From contig NZ_JACIIZ010000009.1 in assembly GCF_014205765.1 (NCBI RefSeq), positions 106,985 to 170,984 on the forward strand: a stretch of DNA of 64,000 nucleotides. The letters run 5' to 3'. The position numbers and the translations under genes were made by a program. This stretch comes from Nitrospirillum iridis. Its GTDB lineage: Bacteria > Pseudomonadota > Alphaproteobacteria > Azospirillales > Azospirillaceae. Every line of letters begins with the position of its first letter. The stretch's first letter is position 1. Below the pieces are notes generated by a model. It was not told the DNA's origin and did no database searches. It worked only from the letters and a program-made list of their open reading frames with translations. Positions 10,342 to 16,721 of this stretch are shown one piece after another.

Positions 10342-11582
10342 CCACCGATGTCGGCGCCACCGTCCACGCCTTCCTGACGGCCAAGCGAGAGGAGCAGGTC
10401 CGCTTCCTGGCGGAACTGATCAAGGTGCCGTCCGACAACCCGCCGGGCGATTGCGCCCCCCATGCCGGCCGAGCCGCCCAGTTGCTGGAGGGCCTGGGCT
10501 ATGCGGTGGAGCGGCATGCCGTGCCGGAGGACCTGGTCAAGGCCAACGGCATGATCAGCGCCACCAACCTGATCGTGCGCCGGACATTCGGGACCGGCGG
10601 CCCCACCATCGCGCTGAACGCCCATGGCGATGTGGTGGCGCCGGGCGAGGGCTGGACGGTCGATCCCTATGCCGCCACCATCAAGGATGGCTGGATGTAT
10701 GGGCGCGGCGTCGCCGTCTCCAAATCCGACTTCGCCTCCTACACCTACGCCCTGATGGCGCTGGACGAACTGGCCCGCCAGGGTGCCGCCCTGAACGGCA
10801 CGGTGGAACTCCACCTGACCTATGATGAGGAGGTGGGCGGGGAGATCGGGCCCCGCTGGCTGCTGGACCAGGGCCTGAGCAAGCCGGACTACGCCGTGTC
10901 CGCCGGCTTCAGCTACGGCATCGTCACCGCCCACAACGGCTGCCTGCATCTGGAGGTCGAGGTGCGCGGCAAGTCCGCCCACGCGGCCTTGCCCGCCACC
11001 GGCATCGACGCGCTGGAGGCCGCGACCGTCATCCTCGGCTGGCTGTACCAGCATCGCGCCGGCTATGCCGCCACCGTCTCGGCCGTGCCCGGCATCGGCA
11101 GCCCGCAGTTGACCGTGGGCCTCATCTCCGGCGGCATCAACACCAACGTCGTGCCCGACCGCATCACCTTCCGCCTGGACCGTCGCCTGATCCCGGAGGA
11201 GCAGGGTGCCACGGTGGAGGCCACCTTGCGCCAGGTCATCGCCGCGGCGGCCGCCGAACGGCCGGAGGCGACGGTCACCGTCCGCCGCATCCTGCTGGCC
11301 GAACCGCTGAAGCCCATCGCCGGCACCGACCGCCTGACCGAGACGATCAGCCGCCACGCCAGCCGCATCCTGGGCGAGCCGGTGGCCGCCAAGGGCGTGC
11401 CGATCTACACCGACGCCCGGCACTACGCCGCCGCCGGCATCCCCACCGTGCTCTATGGCGCCGGCCCCCACACCATCGAGGAGGCCAACGCCCACCGCGC
11501 GGACGAACGCCTGCCGCTGAGCGACCTATACAAGGCGACGGAGGTCATGGCCCTGACCTTGGTGGATTTCCTGACAGCCTGA
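10338..11582 (+). CDS. M20 family amidohydrolase of unknown substrate, last gene of allantoin operon
   Basis: The 414-residue product belongs to the ArgE/DapE-like branch of M20 hydrolases. It has LNAHGDVV (H96, D98), TYDEEVGGEIGP (E164/E165) and the C-terminal metal region NAHRADERL. The segment where most M20 enzymes have GRGxxDxKG reads GRGVAVSKSD, so the position of the bridging aspartate is Val-127 unless the nearby D131 takes its place. I believe a subfamily shares this, which I cannot check. The start overlaps allC by 4 bases. Its position suggests a later ureide or carbamoyl step, or an accessory amide hydrolase. Annotation pipelines would call it acetylornithine deacetylase, which the context does not support. 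The exact reaction is not known. Confidence 0.8.
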   Translation: MTTDVGATVHAFLTAKREEQVRFLAELIKVPSDNPPGDCAPHAGRAAQLLEGLGYAVERHAVPEDLVKANGMISATNLIVRRTFGTGGPTIALNAHGDVVAPGEGWTVDPYAATIKDGWMYGRGVAVSKSDFASYTYALMALDELARQGAALNGTVELHLTYDEEVGGEIGPRWLLDQGLSKPDYAVSAGFSYGIVTAHNGCLHLEVEVRGKSAHAALPATGIDALEAATVILGWLYQHRAGYAATVSAVPGIGSPQLTVGLISGGINTNVVPDRITFRLDRRLIPEEQGATVEATLRQVIAAAAAERPEATVTVRRILLAEPLKPIAGTDRLTETISRHASRILGEPVAAKGVPIYTDARHYAAAGIPTVLYGAGPHTIEEANAHRADERLPLSDLYKATEVMALTLVDFLTA

Positions 11583-11603
11583 CGATGTGCGCAGGCGCTG
11601 CCC

Positions 11604-11888
11604 TCACAGCCGGGGCCGGCGCGGCTTCCAGGGCTTGCCGCTGACGATCTGCGCCAGGACCAGGGCGCCGTTGATCAGGCCCAGCGCGCCCAGGATGAGC
11701 GCGCCCAGCCGGGCGCCATGCAGGGGACCGCTGTCAAGCAGGGGATCGGCCACCAGCGCCGCCAGCGCCAGCACCGTCACGCCGCCCATCAGCAGGAAGC
11801 CCTTGCGGACCCTGGCCGTGCGCAGGCCATGGACGCAGATGGCGAGGATGGCCAGCAGGCCCACGGCGGCGAGGATATCGAGGATCAT
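11604..11888 (-). CDS. Small three-helix membrane protein, unknown function
   Basis: From ATG 11888 the product is 94 residues with three hydrophobic segments: LLAILAICVHGL, the stretch around MGGVTVLALAALVADPLL, and LGALILGALGLINGALVLA. The tail is basic (GKPWKPRRPRL). An in-frame ATG at 11939 would add 17 basic residues; I prefer the shorter form because it begins at the first membrane helix, but neither has a good Shine-Dalgarno. It faces the M20 gene tail to tail with a 21-base gap. I do not recognise a family. Confidence 0.5.
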   Translation of the reverse strand: MILDILAAVGLLAILAICVHGLRTARVRKGFLLMGGVTVLALAALVADPLLDSGPLHGARLGALILGALGLINGALVLAQIVSGKPWKPRRPRL

Positions 11889-11951
11889 GCCGGCTGTCTT
11901 ACGGGATGACCGGCGGCGATGGCTATCGGTTTTTGACATGCCCCGGGCGAC

Positions 11952-11980
11952 TTGCGGCCATCGGCGAAAATGACCATATT
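11952..11980 (+). promoter_or_regulatory. Possible promoter of the Phd/VapC operon
   Basis: TTGCGG, a 17-base spacer and CATATT form a fair sigma-70-like promoter. The -10 hexamer lies inside the left arm of the operator palindrome at 11970-11995, so repressor binding would block it directly. Confidence 0.35.
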
Positions 11981-11995
11981 GACCAATATGGTCAT
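11970..11995. promoter_or_regulatory. Perfect inverted-repeat operator of the toxin-antitoxin operon
   Basis: Arms ATGACCATATT and AATATGGTCAT are an exact 11-base inverted repeat around the 4-base spacer GACC, ending 15 bases before the antitoxin ATG. Phd/YefM antitoxins repress their own operons through such palindromes, alone or with toxin. The segment is clearly AT-richer than its surroundings. Confidence 0.75.
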
Positions 11996-12010
11996 CGAAG
12001 GGATCGCGCC

Positions 12011-12259
12011 ATGAAGACCTGGACCGTCGCGGAAGCGAAAGCCAAGTTCAGCGAGGTGATCGACCGTGCGGCCGCCGGCACACCGCAAGTGATCTCCCGT
12101 AACGGCCGAACCACCGCCGTCATCGTTTCCGCCGAAGAGTGGGAGCGCAAGACGAAACGGGTGGGCAATCTGGCCGAGTTTTTCGCCGCGTCCCCCTTGC
12201 CGGATTCCGGCTTGTCCGTGGAGCGCACGCCGGAGCGCCCTCGTGAGACCGATCTTTGA
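12011..12259 (+). CDS. Phd/YefM-type antitoxin
   Basis: The 82-residue product begins MKTWTVAEAKAKFSEVIDRA and continues with TPQVISRNGRTTAVIVSAEEW, the classic Phd/YefM DNA-binding N-terminal fold. The C-terminal part (residues about 55-82) should wrap the toxin. The start at 12011 is chosen because the family begins there and the operator lies just upstream. The stop overlaps the toxin's TTG start by 3 bases, so the pair is translationally coupled with antitoxin first. It neutralises the PIN RNase and represses the operon. Confidence 0.9.
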   Translation: MKTWTVAEAKAKFSEVIDRAAAGTPQVISRNGRTTAVIVSAEEWERKTKRVGNLAEFFAASPLPDSGLSVERTPERPRETDL

Positions 12260-12681
12260 ACTATCTGCTGGACACCAACGTCGTGTCGGAGTGGGTGAAA
12301 CCCCGTCCGGACGCAGGCGTCATGCAATGGCTGGCCACGGTGGATGAAGATCGCGTCCATCTGAGTGTCGCAACCCTGGCGGAACTGCGCCAGGGCATGC
12401 AGCGACTGGTGCCCAGCCAACGCCGGGATCGCCTGGACATCTGGCTGAAGGATGACCTGCCGCTGCGCTTCGACCAGCGCATCCTGGCCATCGATAGCGC
12501 CGTGGCCGATGCCTGGGGCGTTATCGTGGCGCGGGGGCAAGCCTCCGGCCGGTCGATCAGTGTCATGGACGCCTTCATCGCCGCGACGGCAGAAGTGCAT
12601 GACCTGACCCTGGTGACGCGCAATGTGGCCGACTTCGGTCTGCTGAAGCAGCCAATCCTGAATCCCTGGACCGCCGCCTGA
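12256..12681 (+). CDS. vapC: VapC/FitB-type PIN-domain RNase toxin
   Basis: The 141-residue PIN domain protein starts at a TTG overlapping the antitoxin stop. The acidic metal-binding residues are all present: D6 in LLDTNVVSE, E43 in LAELRQG, D105 in SVMDAFIAATA, and D126 in TRNVADF. Such toxins cut tRNA or rRNA when the antitoxin is lost. TTG is the only start placed to give the family N-terminus. The pairing of a Phd/YefM antitoxin with a PIN toxin is common. All catalytic residues are intact, so it looks functional. Confidence 0.92.
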   Translation: MNYLLDTNVVSEWVKPRPDAGVMQWLATVDEDRVHLSVATLAELRQGMQRLVPSQRRDRLDIWLKDDLPLRFDQRILAIDSAVADAWGVIVARGQASGRSISVMDAFIAATAEVHDLTLVTRNVADFGLLKQPILNPWTAA

Positions 12682-12713
12682 TGGCAGCCGCGCACCTGGG
12701 TGGGTCATCTCTC

Positions 12714-12743
12714 TTGACTCTTCCGTTCGTCATGACTTACCGT
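12714..12743 (+). promoter_or_regulatory. Candidate promoter of the ArsR operon
   Basis: TTGACT at 12714-12719, an 18-base spacer and TACCGT at 12738-12743 would place the transcription start at or within a base or two of the ArsR ATG at 12749. The -35 is good and the -10 poor, so this is tentative. Confidence 0.35.
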
Positions 12744-12751
12744 AAGTCATG
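12731..12751. promoter_or_regulatory. 21-base palindrome overlapping the ArsR start codon
   Basis: CATGACTTAC and GTAAGTCATG are a perfect 10-base inverted repeat around one central C. The right arm contains the ArsR start codon. Position and form fit an autoregulatory ArsR-family operator covering both the -10 region and the translation start. Confidence 0.65.
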
Positions 12752-13060
12752 TCTTACGAACAAGCCTTGACCGCCCTGGCCGATCCCACCCGGCGGGCGG
12801 TGTTCGAGCGGTTGCGGGCGGGGCCGCAGCCGGTGGGGGAGCTGGCCCGCCACCTGCCCATCAGCCGGCCGGCGGTGTCGCAACATCTGAAGGTGCTGAA
12901 GGATGCCGGCCTGGTGACCGACCATGCCGAGGGGACCCGCCGCATCTATCACATCGACCCGCACGGCCTGGGCGCATTGCGCCGCTGGCTGGACCAGTTC
13001 TGGGATACCGCGCTCGACGCTTTCGCGGCCGAGGCGGAAAGGACCGCCGATAACCCCTAA
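12749..13060 (+). CDS. ArsR/SmtB-family winged-helix repressor
   Basis: The 103-residue product has the ArsR winged-helix fold: MSYEQALTALADPTRRAVFE, the recognition region HLPISRPAVSQHLKVLKDAG, and wing LVTDHAEGTRRIYHID. No metal-binding cysteine pair is seen, so it is of the non-metal ArsR type that usually accompanies an AHSA1/SRPBCC gene, as here. No Shine-Dalgarno is visible before the ATG, and a palindrome overlaps the start. It heads an operon with the SRPBCC protein (16-base gap) and a membrane protein. Confidence 0.92.
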   Translation: MSYEQALTALADPTRRAVFERLRAGPQPVGELARHLPISRPAVSQHLKVLKDAGLVTDHAEGTRRIYHIDPHGLGALRRWLDQFWDTALDAFAAEAERTADNP

Positions 13061-13076
13061 TCAGGGAATCACCGCC

Positions 13077-13559
13077 ATGACGCCTGCCGAGACGCGCACC
13101 ATCGCCATCGCCCCCGTCGTGAAGACGGTCCAGGTGAGGGCCAGCCAGGCCCACGCCTTCCAGGTCTTCACCACCCGTTTCAGCAGCTGGTGGCCGTCCA
13201 CCCATCACATCGGCAAAACGCCCATGGTGAACGCAGTCATCGAGCCGAAGGTGGACGGCCGCTGGTACGAGGTGGGCGATGATGGGTCGGAATGCGACTG
13301 GGGCCGCGTGCTGGCGTGGGAGCCGCCAGCACGCCTGGTGCTGAGCTGGCATCTGGACGGCGATTTCCAGTATCGCACCGACACCTATTCGGAGGTGGAG
13401 GTGACCTTCACCGAACTTGACGCCTCCCTGACCCGGGTGACGTTGGAACACCGCGACCTGGAGCGCTTCGGCCTGGAGAATGGGGCGCGGCTGCGCGGCA
13501 AGGTGGATGGCGGCTGGGCCGGCATCCTGGACCTGTATGGCGTGGCGGCGAACCGCTGA
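13077..13559 (+). CDS. SRPBCC/AHSA1-domain protein
   Basis: The 160-residue product is a START-like helix-grip protein of the AHSA1 type. KTVQVRASQAHAFQVFTTRF is the characteristic first strand and helix; WGRVLAWEPPARLVLSW and TRVTLEHRDLERFG follow. Such proteins bind hydrophobic ligands, and their ligand is rarely known. The start ATG 13077 has CAGGGA about 8 bases upstream. Pairing with an upstream ArsR regulator is very common in bacteria, and the two probably form a ligand-responsive unit. Confidence 0.88.
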   Translation: MTPAETRTIAIAPVVKTVQVRASQAHAFQVFTTRFSSWWPSTHHIGKTPMVNAVIEPKVDGRWYEVGDDGSECDWGRVLAWEPPARLVLSWHLDGDFQYRTDTYSEVEVTFTELDASLTRVTLEHRDLERFGLENGARLRGKVDGGWAGILDLYGVAANR

Positions 13560-13602
13560 AGGACGGCACCGACCAAACGGGGGGCCCAAACGGGGGGCGA
13601 CA

Positions 13603-13971
13603 ATGGGCAAGAGGGTGGACCGCGTTCTGGCGGTGCTGTTGATCCTGGGGGCAGGCGGGCACACCGCCGGCTCCTTCCGCGCCTATGGCGACCAGCCCAT
13701 CGTGCTGCTGTGGTCGCTATGCGCCAGCGTGCTCGTCATTCTGCTGGGGGCGGTGAACCTGCTGCGCAGCGGTAGGCCGGCCGATCGCGCGCTGGCCTGG
13801 CTCAGCGCCGGCGGGCTGGTGGCGTGGATGGCCAGTTGCGTCGCCTTCGCCGCGATCGCCGGCACGTGGCTGGAACCGCACGCCGTCTTCTTCTTCCTGC
13901 TGTCGGCCGGCCTGCTGGCCTTCAGCTTGCGGACGGCGCTGCGCCGCGAAAGCTGGCCGCCACCGGCCTGA
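13603..13971 (+). CDS. Small four-helix membrane protein in the ArsR operon
   Basis: The 122-residue product has four hydrophobic segments, at about residues 8-24, 33-54, 65-87 and 92-108, and short loops. The start at 13603 follows a G-rich stretch that could act as a ribosome site. It lies 43 bases after the SRPBCC gene, same strand, and faces the EAL gene tail to tail with a 31-base gap. Function unknown. Confidence 0.7.
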   Translation: MGKRVDRVLAVLLILGAGGHTAGSFRAYGDQPIVLLWSLCASVLVILLGAVNLLRSGRPADRALAWLSAGGLVAWMASCVAFAAIAGTWLEPHAVFFFLLSAGLLAFSLRTALRRESWPPPA

Positions 13972-14002
13972 CACGCCCCATCAAAGCTGGGCGGCGGACC
14001 GC

Positions 14003-14743
14003 TTAAAGCCCGACGGGCATGGGCAGGGCCTCGAACCCGGGCCGGGCGAAGAGATAGCCCTGGAACAGGGTCATGCCCATGTCGCGCAGCGCCTGAAGCT
14101 CGGCCTCCGTCTCCACCCCTTCCGCGATGGTGGTGATGTTCAAGGTGCGGCAGACTTGCAGGATGGCGCTGACGATCGTGCGCGCCACGAAGCGTTCATG
14201 GATGTCCCGGGTCAGTTCCATGTCCAGCTTGATGACCTGGGGCTGGAACTTGGCCAGCAGGTTGAGGCCGGCATAGCCGGCGCCGAAGTCGTCAATGGCG
14301 GAAATGAACCCCTGACGCTGGTATTCCTGGAAAATGCCCAGCAAATGGGCCGGATCCTGTACCGGCTCGTTCTCCGTTACCTCGAACATCAACCGATCAA
14401 GCGGCATGCCCACCCGGCGGCTGGTGCGCAGGGTGGTCCGCAGGCAATTCTCGGGCCGGTAGACGGCGGCCGGCATGAAATTGATGGACAGCTTCGCGGA
14501 GGTGGCCGGCAGCCCCAACCGGGCCGCCAGTTCTATCGCCTTCACACGGCAGGCCTGGTCGAAGGCGTATCGGTTGCCGGCATCGACCTGGCCCAGCACG
14601 GAGGCGGCAGACTGCCCGTCCGGCCCGCGGACCAGGGCCTCATACGCGAAGATGCTTCGGCTGGACAAATCCACGATGGGTTGGAAGGCCATGGAAAAAG
14701 AGAAGGGAAGTTCGGTCCCCTCCAGACAGGCCTCACACGTCAT
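14003..14743 (-). CDS. EAL-domain cyclic-di-GMP phosphodiesterase
   Basis: The 246-residue product is a stand-alone EAL domain expected to hydrolyse cyclic-di-GMP. Catalytic elements look complete: YEALVRG with E35, KLSINFMP, FEVTENE, AIDDFGAGYAGL, IKLDMEL, AEGVETE and QGYLFARP. No GGDEF, PAS or membrane segment is present. The N-terminus has a C3-x-x-C6 pair and one could imagine redox or metal control, but I cannot support that further. The 166-base upstream region contains three palindromes. Confidence 0.9.
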   Translation of the reverse strand: MTCEACLEGTELPFSFSMAFQPIVDLSSRSIFAYEALVRGPDGQSAASVLGQVDAGNRYAFDQACRVKAIELAARLGLPATSAKLSINFMPAAVYRPENCLRTTLRTSRRVGMPLDRLMFEVTENEPVQDPAHLLGIFQEYQRQGFISAIDDFGAGYAGLNLLAKFQPQVIKLDMELTRDIHERFVARTIVSAILQVCRTLNITTIAEGVETEAELQALRDMGMTLFQGYLFARPGFEALPMPVGL

Positions 14744-14800
14744 GCCACACCACCGCCCTATATCATGCCACGGGAAACGGCCGCCCGGGTCCTCTCCAAA

Positions 14801-14852
14801 ACCATGATGGTACTTGGGAACGGTTGGCTATTGATCAATGACCGAATCGGTC
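14801..14852. promoter_or_regulatory. Cluster of short palindromes upstream of the EAL gene
   Basis: Three perfect palindromes lie within 52 bases: ACCATGATGGT (14801-14811), ATTGATCAAT (14830-14839), and directly next to it GACCGAATCGGTC (14840-14852). They sit 58-109 bases upstream of the EAL start on its strand. They are probable regulator sites; the protein is unknown. Confidence 0.45.
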
Positions 14853-14909
14853 GAACCATCATGATCAGGTATGCGCGGTCCACAGCCAGGGCAGGCATTG
14901 GGCAACCGC

Positions 14910-16337
14910 TCAGGCATCCGCCGCGACACGGACATGGCGATCGATATAGGCGCTGATGTGCTGAGCCAACGTCGCCGCCTGCATCCGGATATCCGGCACC
15001 GCCGTCATTTCCCAGAACGTGCCGCGGGTGACCGGACCGATGGCGTAAAGCCCGGCGACAGGCCGGCCGCCGGCGTCCAGCACCCGCGCCTCCACATCCA
15101 CATCCAGCCCCAGATGCAGGGGATCGGGGCGGATGGTGCCCTGGGCCAGCAGATCGCGGACCAGCGGGTCGGTCACCCGCAGGATGTCGCAGCAGGGTCC
15201 GGAACAGTTGATGACCTGGTCCACTGGGAAGGTGATGTCCGATGCCTCATTACGGGGGCGGTAAGTCACCCGCACCCGGCCCTGCACGGCGTCCGGGACC
15301 TCCTCTATCCTCTGCAGGCGGCCCGCGGTGACGATCAGCGCGCCCGTCGCCTGCAAGGCGGTCAGCTGCGTGGCCACCGATGGCGCCAGGCGGTGGCGGT
15401 GCACATCCCACCAAGGCCGCAAATGGCGCAGGAAGCGCTTGCGCTCCACCAGCGGCAGGGCCTGCCAGTAGGCGACGGTTCGGGGCCGCAGGCTGTCGAT
15501 CACCGGTTGCCAGGCTCGCCCGGCGGCTTGTTCCTGACGGACGGTACGCCGCACATGGGCCAGGATGCGGGACAGCGAGGCCGGCATGTCCGGCGGCGGC
15601 GGCACGACATGGGGGGCGGCGTCGGTATGGCGACGGGGCAGCAGACCACGCCGCGACAGCGCCACGATCTGCCCCTGGTGGCCGCGCGCGCGCAACGACA
15701 GCACGGTATCCACCATGGTGAGCCCGGTGCCGATGACCAGCACGCTGTCACGCACGCCAATGTCCCGGGCGACGCTGGGCGCCCAGGGATCGGGATGGAA
15801 GCGGGGCGAGCGGAAGAAGGAACCGTCAAACAGATGCGGCGGCTGGGGCGGGAAGTTGCCGATGGCCAGGACCGCGGCGTCCAGGGTGTATTCACGGCCC
15901 ACATCCAGGCGCACCACCATGCGCTCTCCCTCCCGCCGCAGGGCGACGGCGGTGTCCGGCACCAAGATGAGGCGACCGGCCGAGCGCGACTGCTTGGCCG
16001 CGTCCGACACCAGCTTCTGCAGGTAATGGCCGTAGGTCTGCCGGGCGACGAAGCTGGCGGGCCCCGCCCCCTCGGCCCCGGGGACGGCGTCGCCCTGGGC
16101 GCGCAGCCAGGACAGGAAATGTTCCGGCTGGTCCGGGAACGCGCTCATGTTGCCGGCGCGCACATTCAGCAGATGGGCGGGATTGCCGGTGGCGTATGCG
16201 AGGCCGCGCCCGAAATCGGAGGCGCGTTCGATCAGCAGCACGCGGGGACAGTCGACCCCACGGGAAAGAAGGTGCAAGGCCAGCAATGAGCCGCTGAAGC
16301 CCGCGCCGATGATGGCGATGGTCGGCCGTGTCGTCAT
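14910..16337 (-). CDS. FAD/NAD(P)-binding oxidoreductase (FAD-NAD(P)-binding PF13454-like)
   Basis: From ATG 16337 the product is 475 residues. It opens MTTRPTIAIIGAGFSGSLLA, a Rossmann FAD-binding motif, then FGRGLAYATGNPAHLLNV, NMSAFPDQPEHFLSWL and a second nucleotide motif VLVIGTGLTMVDTVL. This order fits the PF13454 family, which resembles flavin monooxygenases and whose substrates are mostly unknown. ATG 16337 is preferred over the longer frame because AGGA lies about 7 bases upstream. It is divergent from a TonB receptor across 384 bases, so a link to metal or siderophore handling is possible but unproven. Confidence 0.82.
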   Translation of the reverse strand: MTTRPTIAIIGAGFSGSLLALHLLSRGVDCPRVLLIERASDFGRGLAYATGNPAHLLNVRAGNMSAFPDQPEHFLSWLRAQGDAVPGAEGAGPASFVARQTYGHYLQKLVSDAAKQSRSAGRLILVPDTAVALRREGERMVVRLDVGREYTLDAAVLAIGNFPPQPPHLFDGSFFRSPRFHPDPWAPSVARDIGVRDSVLVIGTGLTMVDTVLSLRARGHQGQIVALSRRGLLPRRHTDAAPHVVPPPPDMPASLSRILAHVRRTVRQEQAAGRAWQPVIDSLRPRTVAYWQALPLVERKRFLRHLRPWWDVHRHRLAPSVATQLTALQATGALIVTAGRLQRIEEVPDAVQGRVRVTYRPRNEASDITFPVDQVINCSGPCCDILRVTDPLVRDLLAQGTIRPDPLHLGLDVDVEARVLDAGGRPVAGLYAIGPVTRGTFWEMTAVPDIRMQAATLAQHISAYIDRHVRVAADA

Positions 16338-16383
16338 AGGGTGTTCCTGCCCGGCGCCAGAGAGGCGGCCCAAGTTGGTCCCC

Positions 16384-16412
16384 ATGCTCAATGGCCGCCA
16401 CCCCGCTGTCAA
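16384..16412 (-). promoter_or_regulatory. Candidate promoter of the FAD oxidoreductase gene
   Basis: On the minus strand a perfect TTGACA (16412-16407), a 17-base spacer and GAGCAT (16389-16384) lie about 47 bases upstream of the ATG at 16337. The -35 is ideal and the -10 weak. Confidence 0.4.
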
Positions 16413-16721
16413 GCGACGTTTGGCTTACATAACACATTATCCATAACGTGAAATGAAAAAGCCCGGGGATCAGCCGAAAGGCCTGACGTCTATACCATTC
16501 GGGCATGGCACCCCCGCCCGCCAAACGATGCGATCGACACTTGCAGGACTATCGCACATCGGTCCATGCTTTTTGTGGTTGTTGAATTAAATTATGCACA
16601 GAAAAAAAGTGTTGTTATTGCTCCTTCCCGTGATCCGGGTGGGCGCGTGGTGACGACGCCTCGTCCGGACGCCCTTCCAGAACGGCACCGGACGGTGATA
16701 ACCTCATGGGAGCCTTCATTC
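16413..16721. other. Intergenic region upstream of TonB receptor, AT-rich core
   Basis: This 309-base stretch holds no credible gene. Two AT-rich patches, around 16425-16455 and 16565-16620, stand out from the high-GC surroundings and probably contain the TonB receptor promoter. I could not fix a convincing -35/-10 pair, Fur box or riboswitch. Confidence 0.5.

Noticed and set aside
10338..11582. Acetylornithine deacetylase (arginine synthesis)
   Set aside because: Operon context is allantoin breakdown and the metal motif departs from ArgE.
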